64,000 nucleotides of DNA from Cryptomeria japonica (Eukaryota > Streptophyta > Pinopsida > Cupressales > Cupressaceae): contig NC_081412.1 of the NCBI RefSeq assembly GCF_030272615.1, forward strand, positions 668,179,852 to 668,243,851. Direction: 5' to 3'. The notes under the pieces were generated by a model. The model did no database searches. It was not told the DNA's origin and worked only from the letters and a program-made list of their open reading frames with translations. Below, in pieces: positions 46,507-57,278 of this stretch (position 1 is the first letter of the stretch; each line of letters opens with the position of its first letter). A program made the translations under genes and the position numbers.

Positions 46507-48624
46507 TTGATCAAAGTATCTGATGATAGTCTAGGTTTAAACTTAAGAAAGTTTGATAACAAAACAACTGATGGTGTTTGGATGAACGTCTATGTGCAGG
46601 AGGATCTACACGTGTTGCAGTTACGCGAGCGCCACCCCGTGACACAGGGATTGCGAGATCGATTGACGCAGATAGAGATTGATTGTATTGCGGCTACTGG
46701 CCTCTACGAGGTGATGCATATGCCCGTGATTCGGATGAATCACGGCCTGATTATAGCATTAGCAGAGCGATGGCACAGTGAGACTTGCACGTTCCATCTG
46801 GCTCAGGGAGAGATGACGGTGACATTGGAGGACGTGTGGCGTATCCTCCGGATTCCGATTCGGGGAGAGCTGGTCACATATGATCGATCCTGGGGGACAG
46901 TGTCTTGCCAGAGGATTTTTGATGAGGACGTATATATTGATGATGGGTCGATTGCCTGGGAGGATATAGCGGCACTATATGAGCCCCTTCCAGTAGTTTT
47001 GTCAGGGATCGTGGGAGGACTTTTGTGTCCAGACAGGCGGTCACATGGATTGGCGGTCGGGTGGGGACAGGTTATAGAGATGATGGTGACAGAGGGGACC
47101 CGATATGCCTGGGGGCCGTGCATGTTAGCGCACATGTATCAGGAGTTACACGAGGTAGTGTACCGGGGGAGAGGTTCTCTTGCAGTAGGCATGACGCTGC
47201 TGCATGTGTGGGCATGGGAGCATCTACCAGTGACTTGACCAGTGAGTCTGAGATTCCGAGCCGTGGACCAGCCCTATATGTTTATGTATAGTGGTATGAT
47301 GAGCCAGCCCCACTTGGGGAAGCTAGAGGGGTGGTGGCGGGCATTAGATGATTTGGATGCAGTGATCTGGCGGCCATACTTGGAGTGTGAGCCATGGGAA
47401 GATGATGCGGAGGCACTGCCGTATTGCTTCATGACTCGATTCCTCATTGGGAGGACCTCTTATCATGTAGAGAGACAGGTGCCAGGACGGGTGATGAGGC
47501 AGTTTGGACGGCAGCAGGGACTGCCTACCGGATCAGGGGAGTATGCACGAGTGATCCGAGAGCGGTATGCATGGGGTCCAGTGCTACCGTATGATCAGGC
47601 ACTGGCAGAGTTCCGGACACTGCAGGCGAGGCCATGGGACTTACGATCGAGGGTCGTGGATGCAGGTGTGACAGCAGAGTATAGACAGTATCGGGCGGCA
47701 CACCCGATCCTACGGATATCAGACCCAGCTGAGCCGATCCCAGCATTTGAGGATGAGAGAGGACGAGGACGAGGACGGAGAGCAGGAGGTCGAGGAGGAG
47801 TAGGAGGAGGAGGAGGAGGAGGTGGTGGAGATGGAGGTGGTGGAGGAGGAGGAGGAGGAGGAGGTGGTGGAGGAGGAGGAGGAGGTGGAGGAGGTTTGGG
47901 GATGCCGAGGCAGCGGAGAGGGAGAGGTGGACTACCTTTGCAGATATCACAGGGACCTTTGATGCAGGGAGGAGTGCAGCTGAGTGGGAGGGGGATGGAG
48001 AGAGAGATCCTGATGGCTACAGGTGCAGGGGAGGGTGGTGCAGGGGAGGGACCTAGTGGTGGGGGTGATACAGGTGCGGCAGCCATGGACATGGGGGAGG
48101 GAGCTACTGGGGATCTGCGGGAGCACATGATAGGTTATTTGCAGACCCGGGTAGAGAGATTAGAGGCGGAGGTAGTAGCTAGAGATGTGCAGCTATTTGC
48201 ACGTGAGGCAGAGCTGACAGTGGTGCTGCGGGAGAGAGATACAGTAGTGGAGAGATTGGCGGAGCTGCAAGAGAGAGTCCGAGCTGGAGTAGGAGCACAG
48301 GGGCCTTCAGGGGAGATTATGAGGCAGTTTGGGCGAGCACAGGCTGAGATAGAGTACTGGCGAGGTTTATATGAGCAGGTGGTGCCATTTAGTCAGCGAG
48401 CTCTCAGTTATACCTAGATGCGGCAGACAAGATCCGAGCGATCACAACGGATGCAGAGCAGTGGGGGAGTGATGGGTCCATTGAGGCGGGATAGATCAGG
48501 AGATGCAGGAGGGAGTGGGGGTTCGATGAGGCCTCCATGGAGAGATGGATCAGGTGGTGCAGGTACCAGCGGTGGAGTAGGTAGGGGTGGGGCAGGTACA
48601 GCATCTGGCCAGAGCGGCATTTGA
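46507..48624 (+). pseudogene. Antisense plant mobile domain (PMD, MAIN-like) protein, two in-frame stops
   Basis: One frame of 706 codons runs opposite to the element, broken by TGA at 47236-47238 and TAG at 48415-48417. Residues about 35-245 match the PMD domain: LRERHPVTQGLRDRLTQI, MNHGLIIALAERWHSETCTF, HLAQGEMTVTLEDVWRIL, GGLLCPD and LLHVWAWEHLP. Such domains occur in Arabidopsis MAIN/MAIL1 and in proteins of plant transposons, and are linked to silencing of repeats. C-terminal to it lie a Gly tract (about 47797-47895), another Gly/Arg-rich stretch, and a coiled coil (YLQTRVERLEAEVVARDVQL). The gene is clearly more GC-rich than its surroundings. The start is uncertain: TATGTGCAG before 46599 could be a splice acceptor. 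The frame is otherwise unbroken, so the gene was under selection until recently. Confidence 0.85.
47797..47895 (+). repeat. GGA/GGT trinucleotide tract in PMD gene
   Basis: An almost pure run of GGA and GGT codons encoding about 30 Gly with one Asp, between the PMD domain and the coiled-coil part. Confidence 0.9.
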
Positions 48625-51230
48625 GGGAGCATTTTTGCATACATGTATTGTATCATTTGTCTATTTTTGGACTGTATCTTGGATGGCTCTTGGTAGCCGA
48701 TTTTGTAGACTTCATTGTACTCTGATATATGAGATGATATATATGAGGAGATCCCATATTGTGATGAGATGCATGTGATGATGTATGGATGTTTATGCAT
48801 GATGATGATTTATTTCTTTAGATGTATATGTGTACATGTATGCATTTGATGAGATGTTTCTTTTATGCATGTTTTTATGATGAGTTATGATGTGAGATAC
48901 TGACATATGAATGCAGGTTTATATGTGTATGATATATGTTTTTATGATGAGTTATGATGTGAGATACTGACATATGAATGCAGGATGATATGTTTTTATG
49001 ATGAGTTATGTAATGTAATGCTTTATGTATGGAATGCTATGATGATATATGCTTATGCTTTGATGTATGAACAGGATTTTATGATGTTTCTTATTTGTGA
49101 TGCAATGATAAGATGATTTATGTGACGATGTTAATGTAATGGTTAGATGAATGATTTTATGTATGGATATGCATCTAGATGTGTGTTTAGATGAATGTAA
49201 TACGGATAAACAAAATGTTTTAAGTGCAAATGTTTATATGAGAAATGCAGATGGATAAACAAATGTAAAGTACCAGTGTTTATATGATGATATTAAAATG
49301 AATATAGATGAATAAACAAATGTAAAGTACAAGTGTTTATATGATGATGTTAAAAATGAATGTAGATGAATAAACAAATGTAAAGCACAAATGTTTATAT
49401 GATGATGCCTAAATGAATGATTCTAAATGCGTTTTAAATATGTTTGTAAGTACGAATGATAATGGGATGATACTATAACTAATGGGTATAATAACTGCAT
49501 CTTAATGTGATGATAATAAATGAAATGTGAATGCATCTTACAATGAGCATAATAAGATACTTAGTAATGAAAAAAATGCACCTTTTAAGTGTGAATGATA
49601 AATGATGAAAAGTCGAATAAAATGATAATGGATAATTGATATGAAATGAATGCTTATTACATGATTTAATACAATCAAAGACAATTTAATCCCATGAATG
49701 GATCTAATTATTGATGATTGATGCAATGATGAAAATGATTTTACTGCAACTAATGTCAATAATGAACTTATATGCAATGTTTATGTTTAAAAATGACATG
49801 AATGGACGTAATGCAAGATGCACCTAAATGCAAGGATGATATGATCATGAGGAATGCAAGGTTTTTAAGACTTTGCATGATGCATTGATGATGTATCAGA
49901 GTACTCGGTCGTGATTGTATCCAAGACCAGCTTTTATTAATCATTTTTGCATGTAAAAGCCTACATATGAATGAATGGATGGGTGATATGCAACGGAATG
50001 CAAGATATAAATGGATGAGGTGAAATGATGATCCATAGTGCTCTATTTTCATCATTGAGCGTTAAAATGTTGGAAGAGAATACAAGCATCTTGACACAAT
50101 GATTCAAGATGACCTGAGTATTTCTTTCATGGATTTTAATATAGCAAGTTAATACAAACGACTTGATATAAGGGTCAAGTCGACCAGAGTATTACTTGCG
50201 GAACAGACAAGGATTATCTCCTTTCGCGCATGACTTGGATCGTCCTCCTTGATCTTAGGCTGATCAGATCCTGAGACAAGTTCATACCGTACTAAGAAAA
50301 TAAAACCTTTGTCCAATTTTGGAGGAAGAGGAACCAAAGAATGAGCATTGTACCTGTAAACAAACAGTATATACATAAAGAATAAAGAATAAGGATCCTT
50401 GGTAATGGTTCATGCTCATATGGTCGAGATATACGCTGTAGTCAGCAAGCCGTAATGATCTATGACTGTATTTTGCATAAGATCATGTAGCTTGGTGAAC
50501 TTCCCACGTAGACACCATTAGTACATGCCCCAGAACTTCATCGGAAATAATGCGCAAATGATACAAAACGATGCTGAAAGATCCTGATACAGATAAACAA
50601 ATGAATTACTCACGAATCAACCAAGCATTTGATAGCTTAACATAATTTTCTTGTCAAAGAAAATGTCATCTTGTCTTTGTTTTGGTAAGGAAGGATGCAT
50701 CCTTGTTTAAAGACAGGTTTGGATTTGTTAATGTCGATGGTGTTTTGGTTTGATTGATAAGTGGTCAGTGTGTGAGTAGTTGTCAATGTTTATTTTGTAT
50801 CTGATCGGATAAATATGTACAAGGTGTTGCCATGTTTTTGTGTGATTTTTGATGGTTTTCCGATGTTTTTGGATTTTGTGAAACAATTTTGAATGTTTTT
50901 GGTATTTTGAGAGTCATTTTTGAATGTTTTTGATATTTTGAGAGTCATTTTTGAAGGTTTTTGATATTTTCTGATGATTGCCTAAATGAAGAGCGTAATG
51001 ATATATAAGACGATGTAGAATCCACTTCCATCACTAGGGTAATGGTATTGCCCCCAGTTTGTAAACCTGACTTATGAAAAGGTGGGATGCTAAACGCATG
51101 GAGTACTATCTTAATTGCAGATCAAATAACAAGCCATGGTTGGGATGGATGGATGTATGTGTGCATGAATATGATCGCATTGAGCCTGAAAGATACTGGA
51201 GCCATTGCCTTTACGAGTGGCGCCTGTTTG
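48625..51230. other. Non-coding spacer of element II with tandem repeats
   Basis: Between the PMD stop and the end of integrase. It contains three copies of GTTTTTATGATGAGTTATG (starts 48871, 48938, 48992), three to four copies of a roughly 62-bp unit with AATAAACAAATGTAAAG (49216-49400), and three of TTTTGAGAGTCATTTTTGAA (50860-50970). ATG/TGA-rich throughout. Short ORFs here have no motif. Confidence 0.6.
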
Positions 51231-51320
51231 CCAGGTTTTCACCATCGTACTTACCCAAGGTGCCACCGGAGTGTTTGTTCACCGTTTGGATGCATGATTT
51301 TTCTTTACTTTTTTGAATGT
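51231..51320 (-). other. Post-coding module of element II shared with element I
   Basis: CGCCTGTTTGCCAGGTTTTC, then ACCATCGTACTTACCCAAGG and a T-rich run; matches 15931-16083 in element I. It lies just past the integrase stop in the sense direction. Confidence 0.6.
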
Positions 51321-51365
51321 TTTTGTATTTTTTGATATGCAAGGGAGCCTGATGCCTTGTACACC

Positions 51366-52526
51366 TTAGGTATAAAACCTTTTGAGGTGCATGCTATTGA
51401 TTGGATCTGCAAGCGGTTCTCCTTCTGATGTAGCCAACTGATATGCCCCGGACCCGAATACAGCAGTGACAACATATGGGCCGAGCCAATTTGATTCAAA
51501 CTTGCCTTGATGTTCTCTATTTGGTTGGTTGTGAGGATTTTCGCGAAGAACAAGATCACCTACCTCAAATGTACGAGATCTAACTCGGTGATTGTAGCTT
51601 CTACTCATGCGCTGCTGATAGGCTTTGAGGTGATTGTATGTAGCTTGTCGCTTCTCATCAAGTAACTCTAAGTCCTGAAGACGTGAGACTTTGTATGCTT
51701 CATCATCGATGAGATTGTGCAATGAGACTCGTAGTGATGGTATCTCAACCTCAATAGGTAAGATAGCTTCTGCACCATAGACCAATGAATAAGGAGTTGC
51801 ACCTGTAGGGGTCCGAATGCTAGTTCAATATGCCCATAGCGCTGGATTCAATTGAACATGCCAATCACGGCCGGCATCATTGACTGTCTTCTTTAGGATT
51901 CTCAATATGTTTTTATTGGATGCTTCGGCCTGACCATTGCCTTGTGGGTAATAGGGAGTGGAAAAGCGGTGTTGGATATGAAATTTCTCACAAAGCTCAC
52001 GGACATCCTGATTTTTGAAAGGAAGACCGTTATCTGTGACAATGGACATGGGTACACCATACCGGCAGATGATGTAGTTGAGGATGAATGAGGCGATCTA
52101 CTTGCCGGTGACTTGGGTAAGTGGAACAGCTTCGATCCACTTGGTGAAATATTCGGTGGCGGTAATAATGAATTTATGGCCATTGGATGAAGATGGATGG
52201 ATTTTACCCACAAGGTCAAGGCCCCATTGACAAAAAGGCCATGGTGTTGTGATTGGTTGCAGTTCCTGTGCTGGTGCATGTATCAGGTCACCGTGAACTT
52301 GACATTTCTTGCATTTCCTGACAAAGTAGTAGGAATCCTTTTCCATAGATGGCCAATAGTATCCAGCTCGCATGAGTTTCTTGGCTAGTGACGGACCACT
52401 TGAGTGAGTCCCGCAAATTCCTTCATGTACCTCTTCCAAAGCCTTTGTTATCTCATCTTGTTCCAGACATCGAAGGAGAGTACCATCAAGACCGCGTCGG
52501 TATAGGGTTTCGGCAATAATGGTATA
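51366..52526 (-). pseudogene. Integrase, element II (two in-frame stops)
   Basis: Same frame as gag and RT. It opens after the TGA at 52527. HHCC finger: HEGICGTHSSGPSLAKKL, AGYYWPSMEKD, CKKCQ. The catalytic triad is present: QWGLDLVG, IVTDNGLPF, GNGQAEASNK. The C-terminal domain shows FEVGDLVLRE, GPYVVTAVFGSGAYQL and MHLKRFYT before the stop at 51366. No chromodomain follows, as expected for Tat. Stops: TAG at 52098-52100 and TGA at 51825-51827, each one transition from CAG or CGA. Without them the domain would be complete; it joins viral cDNA to chromosomal DNA in the nucleus. Confidence 0.9.
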
Positions 52527-54407
52527 TCAAGCAGTTTGGCGAATGAAGGTTTTTCGTTGGTTATTTGATTGGTCGGGAGGAAGGGTGTGATCGCAGAGAT
52601 AGGTGTAGAAATCACCGTACCATGGGGATTCAGAACCGACAAGGTGACATATCATTTCGGATTCGGGGATATCATAAGCAGGAATCCAAAGCTGTTCTAC
52701 CAAGAACTCGTAGCGTGTTGAATTCTGTGGAAGATCTAGGAGAGATGCGATGGTAGCCATGGCGTCAGCAGCTCGATTCTGATCTCTTGGTATCTGCTCA
52801 AAAGTGATAGTAGTAAATGATGTCTTTAAATTGTCCACCATTTGCTTGTATGGCATGAGTTTATCATCTTTGGTCTGATACTCATCTGTTGCTTGTCGAA
52901 TGACTAGTTGGGAATCGCCATATACTTGCAATTCTTTTAATTTCCATTGTATGGCTAATCTGAGTCCTATGATCAAGGCCTCATACTCTGCTATGTTGTT
53001 TGTGCATGAAAATGTGAGCCTGTAAGACTTCGGAATGCTATCACCCTGAGGTGTGATAAATAGAATGCCTACCCCCCAGCCGTGCCTAGTGTATGAACCA
53101 TCAAAATATAGTTTCCATGGTTGTACTTCTGTGATCATGAATATCTCTTCATCTGGGAAATTGGAAATGAGGGGATGATCGTCTATGAGTGGTGCATCAA
53201 CCAACTGATCTGCAATAACCTGACCTTTGATAGCTTTATGGTCCACGTACTCAATGTCAAATTCACTTAGAATCATTACCCATTTGGCCAAGCGACCTGT
53301 CAATGCTGCTTTGCTAAGTAAATACTTGAGTGGATCAATCTTTGCAATGAGTTGCACCTTGTGTGTTAACAGATAGTGCCTCAATTTAGTGGTTGCTAGG
53401 ATTACTGCTAGGCAAGCTCGCTCAATAGGTGTGTAATTGAGTTCATAGCCAACCAGTGTGCGAGAGATGTAGTATACAGCACACTCTTTACCTTCTGCAT
53501 TATGTTGTGCCAGTAATACACCTAATGCTGTACTTGTTGCTGATATATAAAGTAACAATGGTCTACTTGGATCTGGTGGCATCAGCAATGGTGGATTCAT
53601 GAGATAGTCTTTAAGTGCCTGAAATGCTTGCTGGCATTTGGCATCCCACTGAAAGCGGATGTTCTTGTGTAGCAGGTGTGTGAATGGGTGACACTTATCA
53701 GCCAATTGTGCAATGAATCTTCGAATGGATTGAAGCCGTCCTTGTAGTGTTCTTAGCTGACTGATATTCTTTGGAGGTGGCATGTCCATGATTGCTTTTA
53801 CCTTTGCTGGGTCAACCTCAATACCTTTGCTTGAGACAATGTATCCTAGAAGCTTCCCGGAGGTCACTCCGAAGACACATTTCTTTGGGTTGAGTCGAAC
53901 ATGGTATTGTTCCAGTCTATCAAAGATTTTATCTAAGATGTGAAGATGTCCTTCTCTAGTAAGTGATTTTGCTAGTAAATCATCCACATAATCTTCCATT
54001 ATAGTATGCATCATGTCATGGAAGATGGTGGTCATTGCTCTTTGATAGGTCGCTCCTGCATTCTTTAGACCAAAAGGCATTACATTCCAGCAGTATGTGC
54101 CCCATGGACATGTGAAGGCTGTCTTATGTTGGTCCTCTGGTGCGATATTTATTTGATTGTATCCTGAAAAGCCATCCATGAGTGAAAGCATGGCATGTCC
54201 TGCTGTCAAATCTACTATGATGTCGATATTTGGTAGAGGGAAGTCATCCTTAGGACATGCCTTATTTAGATCTCTAAAGTCTGTGCAAATGCGGATGCCC
54301 CCTTTTGGTTTGCCAACTGGTACAATGTTGGAAATCCATTCTGCATAATCAATTGGTCTAATGAAACCAACATCCAGGAGTTTCTTGAGTTCTGTTTTGA
54401 CTAGCAC
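52527..54407 (-). CDS. RT, RNase H and archaeal-type RNase H, element II
   Basis: 626 residues open between stops. RT: SLMDGFSGYNQ (D78) and YVDDLLAK (140-143). First RNase H, residues about 285-400: LLLYISATSTALGVLLAQ, where the usual catalytic Asp (LDAS) has become Ser, so this copy looks inactive, followed by the intact IER and KID blocks. Second RNase H, about 432-555: YFDGSYTRHGWGVG (D436), NIAEYEAL (E474), VYGDSQLV (D498), NRAADAMA (D548), with all four acidic residues kept. Dual RNase H with a decayed original copy defines Tat/Ogre-type Gypsy elements. The segment belongs to one polyprotein frame with gag and integrase; the first listed Met is internal and not a real start. It ends at TGA 52527-52529. 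Confidence 0.9.
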   Translation of the reverse strand: MLVKTELKKLLDVGFIRPIDYAEWISNIVPVGKPKGGIRICTDFRDLNKACPKDDFPLPNIDIIVDLTAGHAMLSLMDGFSGYNQINIAPEDQHKTAFTCPWGTYCWNVMPFGLKNAGATYQRAMTTIFHDMMHTIMEDYVDDLLAKSLTREGHLHILDKIFDRLEQYHVRLNPKKCVFGVTSGKLLGYIVSSKGIEVDPAKVKAIMDMPPPKNISQLRTLQGRLQSIRRFIAQLADKCHPFTHLLHKNIRFQWDAKCQQAFQALKDYLMNPPLLMPPDPSRPLLLYISATSTALGVLLAQHNAEGKECAVYYISRTLVGYELNYTPIERACLAVILATTKLRHYLLTHKVQLIAKIDPLKYLLSKAALTGRLAKWVMILSEFDIEYVDHKAIKGQVIADQLVDAPLIDDHPLISNFPDEEIFMITEVQPWKLYFDGSYTRHGWGVGILFITPQGDSIPKSYRLTFSCTNNIAEYEALIIGLRLAIQWKLKELQVYGDSQLVIRQATDEYQTKDDKLMPYKQMVDNLKTSFTTITFEQIPRDQNRAADAMATIASLLDLPQNSTRYEFLVEQLWIPAYDIPESEMICHLVGSESPWYGDFYTYLCDHTLPPDQSNNQRKTFIRQTA

Positions 54408-54413
54408 GGCAAT

Positions 54414-55793
54414 CTAAGGATGCATCTTACGAAGCTTCTGCTTGACAGGTTTGGCTCCTTTTGCTACTGTGAGATGATGCATGACTAAATCAGGATCAAG
54501 CCCAGGCATGTCTGCATATGACCATGCAAAGTTGATCTGACGCTTCTGGAAGAACTCTATAAATTGAGGCTGTTCCTCTAGAGTGAGAAGAGATGCTAGA
54601 TGTATGATATGAGGGTTTTCAGGAGTCCCCACATTGTATTCTTTAGTCTCCTCAATGAGAATCGTCGATCGTTCCTGTTGTGTACTAGCAGGGAGAATGT
54701 CAAACCCTTCATCCTCAAGTGCCTCAGAGAGGTTTTTACCGTTGGATATGCTCTTTCTTTTTACTTTTGTTGGATCAAACAGTGCCACAGTGTAGTTTTC
54801 ACTGGAAGATCCATGTTTTAATGTTATATTTTTGCAGCTGAAGGGTTTGGCATCCGCCCCGAAGTATGCTGCGCTATTAAGTTCAATGGCGAATCCAGCT
54901 TTGTGATCCCCGCTTGGTAGATTATCCCTTAATTCCAAAAAGTCAATGATAGCCTCATCGTTTTGGAAGAGGTCAAGACATGGGGGATTTGGTTGGTTCC
55001 ATTCGATGAGTTCCAGGTGGATAATGGGCATTACTTCATCGATTAGATTAAGTGCGGGAGATGTATCAATGAGGGTTAAGACAGTGTGGTGAAGGTCGTT
55101 GATGGTACTCTCCCTGTCAGAATCAGGCGTAGGATGAGACGTAGGGTCTGTGGAAGATGTTTCCAGCTCAGGTACCCAAGTGGTCTTTATCTGTGCTTCT
55201 CCATAAACAGGGATGTCTTTGCGGGGTGGAGGTGGTGATGTGTCTTCCTCATCTGAAGTGTTAAGTTGCACTGAATCAAATTCCCACTCATGTGAGTCGG
55301 TCTCTGAATCACTTTCCAGCATCCGATTGCTATACCATACTGGGATGTCTTTTGAGTTGAATACTGCAGGCGTAACTGGTTTATGTACCTTTGTAGTGAT
55401 CGGTGCTGCAGGAATCATGATGGGGTTTAATGGATTTGTCACTGGAAGTATCGGCAGTGTTGATTTAGTGACTTCTGTTGGAATGGCTGGTGCCATAGAT
55501 GCTGCTGCGGGTTCCAATATAGTTGTTGCTGCTATTGGTGTTATTGATGGGATTACTGGTTCGTTTGGTGGGATGATTGGTATTATAGATGGTTGTGGTG
55601 GGGTTGTGAGCCTCGATGGGGCAGTGGGGATAGTTTTTGATGGTTCTTTGATTATGAAAGGTGTCCTCTTTGCAGTAGGTGGGCAAAATGGTTTGCTGGG
55701 TTTTCCTTTGAATCTAAGTTTAGGAAGGACTTCTTTTTCAAAGCCTAGGCCTGTATTACCTTTGGGCTTGAATTCTGGTAGCAGAGGTTCATG
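54414..55793 (-). pseudogene. Pro-rich linker between protease and RT, element II
   Basis: Same frame. It starts with HEPLLPEFKPKGNTGLGF and continues with Pro/Thr/Ile-rich low-complexity sequence, then acidic sequence (SDEEDTSPPPPRKDIP). The last 150 residues are conserved pre-RT sequence (ALEDEGFDILPASTQQ, FAWSYADMPGLDPDLVMHHL, KPVKQKLRKMHP). The TAG at 54414-54416 separates it from RT; KMHPQ is the expected wording. Confidence 0.75.
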
Positions 55794-57278
55794 TCATCCT
55801 TGTTTGTAGGATCCCAAAGCACTCTGACCATCATACCCCATTCTTTGCATAATGAGGAGGCCTTTACCATACTGTTTCGTAGGAAGCATATCTTGCGGTT
55901 TATCAGTGGTAACGGGATCTTTATAGATCCAGTCCGCTAGGTCCTCATCTTGTGTTTCTTCCTCTTGACTCTTTCCAAGGACGAAAGGCGTCAAAGCACA
56001 TGCGGGCGTGACTATGGATTTTTGGAGCGACTGCTGGGGTTTACCATGCGTTCTAGGAGAAGCGGGCATCTATCCCACACAAAAGAGCTGACTCAAGTTA
56101 TATTCCCTGGGACCTTCCTCTGCGACTTTCATCTTAAGCTTTTCTTGCTTGGGTATAGGGATGTTCGAACTGGAAAGAGAAGCGGGATTTACATATGATG
56201 TGGAGGAAATGGCTTCCCGATTATTAGGAACAGTAATCTCTGGTTGATGGCTGATATTATGGAAAAATGCAAAGGGATTTGCATCGCCCAGGATTGTGAT
56301 CTCTGCACCATTATGTGGGAATTTGATACATTGATGGTAGGTAGATGGAATAGCTTGCATGGCATGTATCCAAGGTCTCCCTAATAATAGATTATATGGC
56401 AGAGGAAGGTCCAGAACCTGACAAATGATATGCTTTACCACAGGGCCTACCCGGATTGGTAGTACCACAGCTCCTTTGGATGAGCGCTCTGCATCATCAT
56501 AGGCCTTGATGGTGATCTTTTTGCGAGGATCCACTGATTCTATTGCATATCCCAATGTTGTGACCAACTGTAGTGTACAAATGTTTAGGCCTGCTCCATT
56601 ATCAATCAAGACTCGCTTGATCCTGTGTTGGTTGACAAAGCCTTCAATGTGTAGCGAAGCATTATGAGGTTGTCGGAAAGAAGAGTTGTCACTTTCGGAA
56701 AAAGTGAGACAAGGTGATGACTTTAGATTTCCAACCATGGCTTGAAATTGGTCCGTATTAAGGTTTGCAGGGACTGACGCTTCTTGGAGTGCTTGATCCA
56801 AGATTGTTTTATGAGAGGGTGACAGACGCAAAAGCTCCAAAATGGATATGAGCGCAGGCGTTTTATCTAATTGTTCCACAAGGTTGTACTGCTTTGGGAT
56901 GGAGGTGGTGCCTTGTGGAGCTGCCTTTATGGTGACCTTGCCACGATGTGTAACAACATTGCAATTTGAGGTGGGATTTTTGAAGGTGATAGTTGCAATT
57001 TGTTCACTGGCATCATACAGGTGATTGACAGTGTAGTTATACGCAGCTTGTGTATAATCAGTGGTATCAGGACCTCGTCTGGACGTGGAAGGACCCCTTT
57101 GATCTTGCGATGGAAGTGGATTCTTGAACATCTGATGATCATTATTGGTTGTTTTTGGATCATGTCCTTCAATCTCAATTTCTCCTCGATCAATAAGATC
57201 TTGAATGAGATCTTTCAATCGGTGACAATTACTTGTCTTGTGTCCTCTTCCTTGATGAAACTCACAGTGTTCAGTATC
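55794..57278 (-). pseudogene. Gag C-terminal knuckle and aspartic protease, element II
   Basis: Same frame as gag, after the TGA at 57279. It begins DTEHCEFHQGRGHKTSNC, the variant knuckle (CxxHxxxxHxxxxC) typical of Tat Gag C-termini. The protease follows: RIKRVLIDNGAGLNICTL, with DNGA in place of DT/SGA, and LPYNLLLGRPWIH as the second conserved block. After a TAG at 56070-56072 comes a G-patch-like motif (KGLLIMQRMGYDGQSALGSY). The segment ends at TGA 55794-55796. It would process the polyprotein in virus-like particles. Confidence 0.85.

Noticed and set aside
47525-48128. Minus-strand ORFs with Pro- and Leu-rich tracts opposite the PMD gene
   Set aside because: Shadows of the GGA/GGT glycine tract and of the GC-rich PMD frame.
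55213-55809. Plus-strand 198-residue ORF opposite the protease-RT linker
   Set aside because: Its Gly/Val/Ile repeats mirror the Pro/Thr/Ile-rich minus-strand frame, which is continuous with gag-pol.
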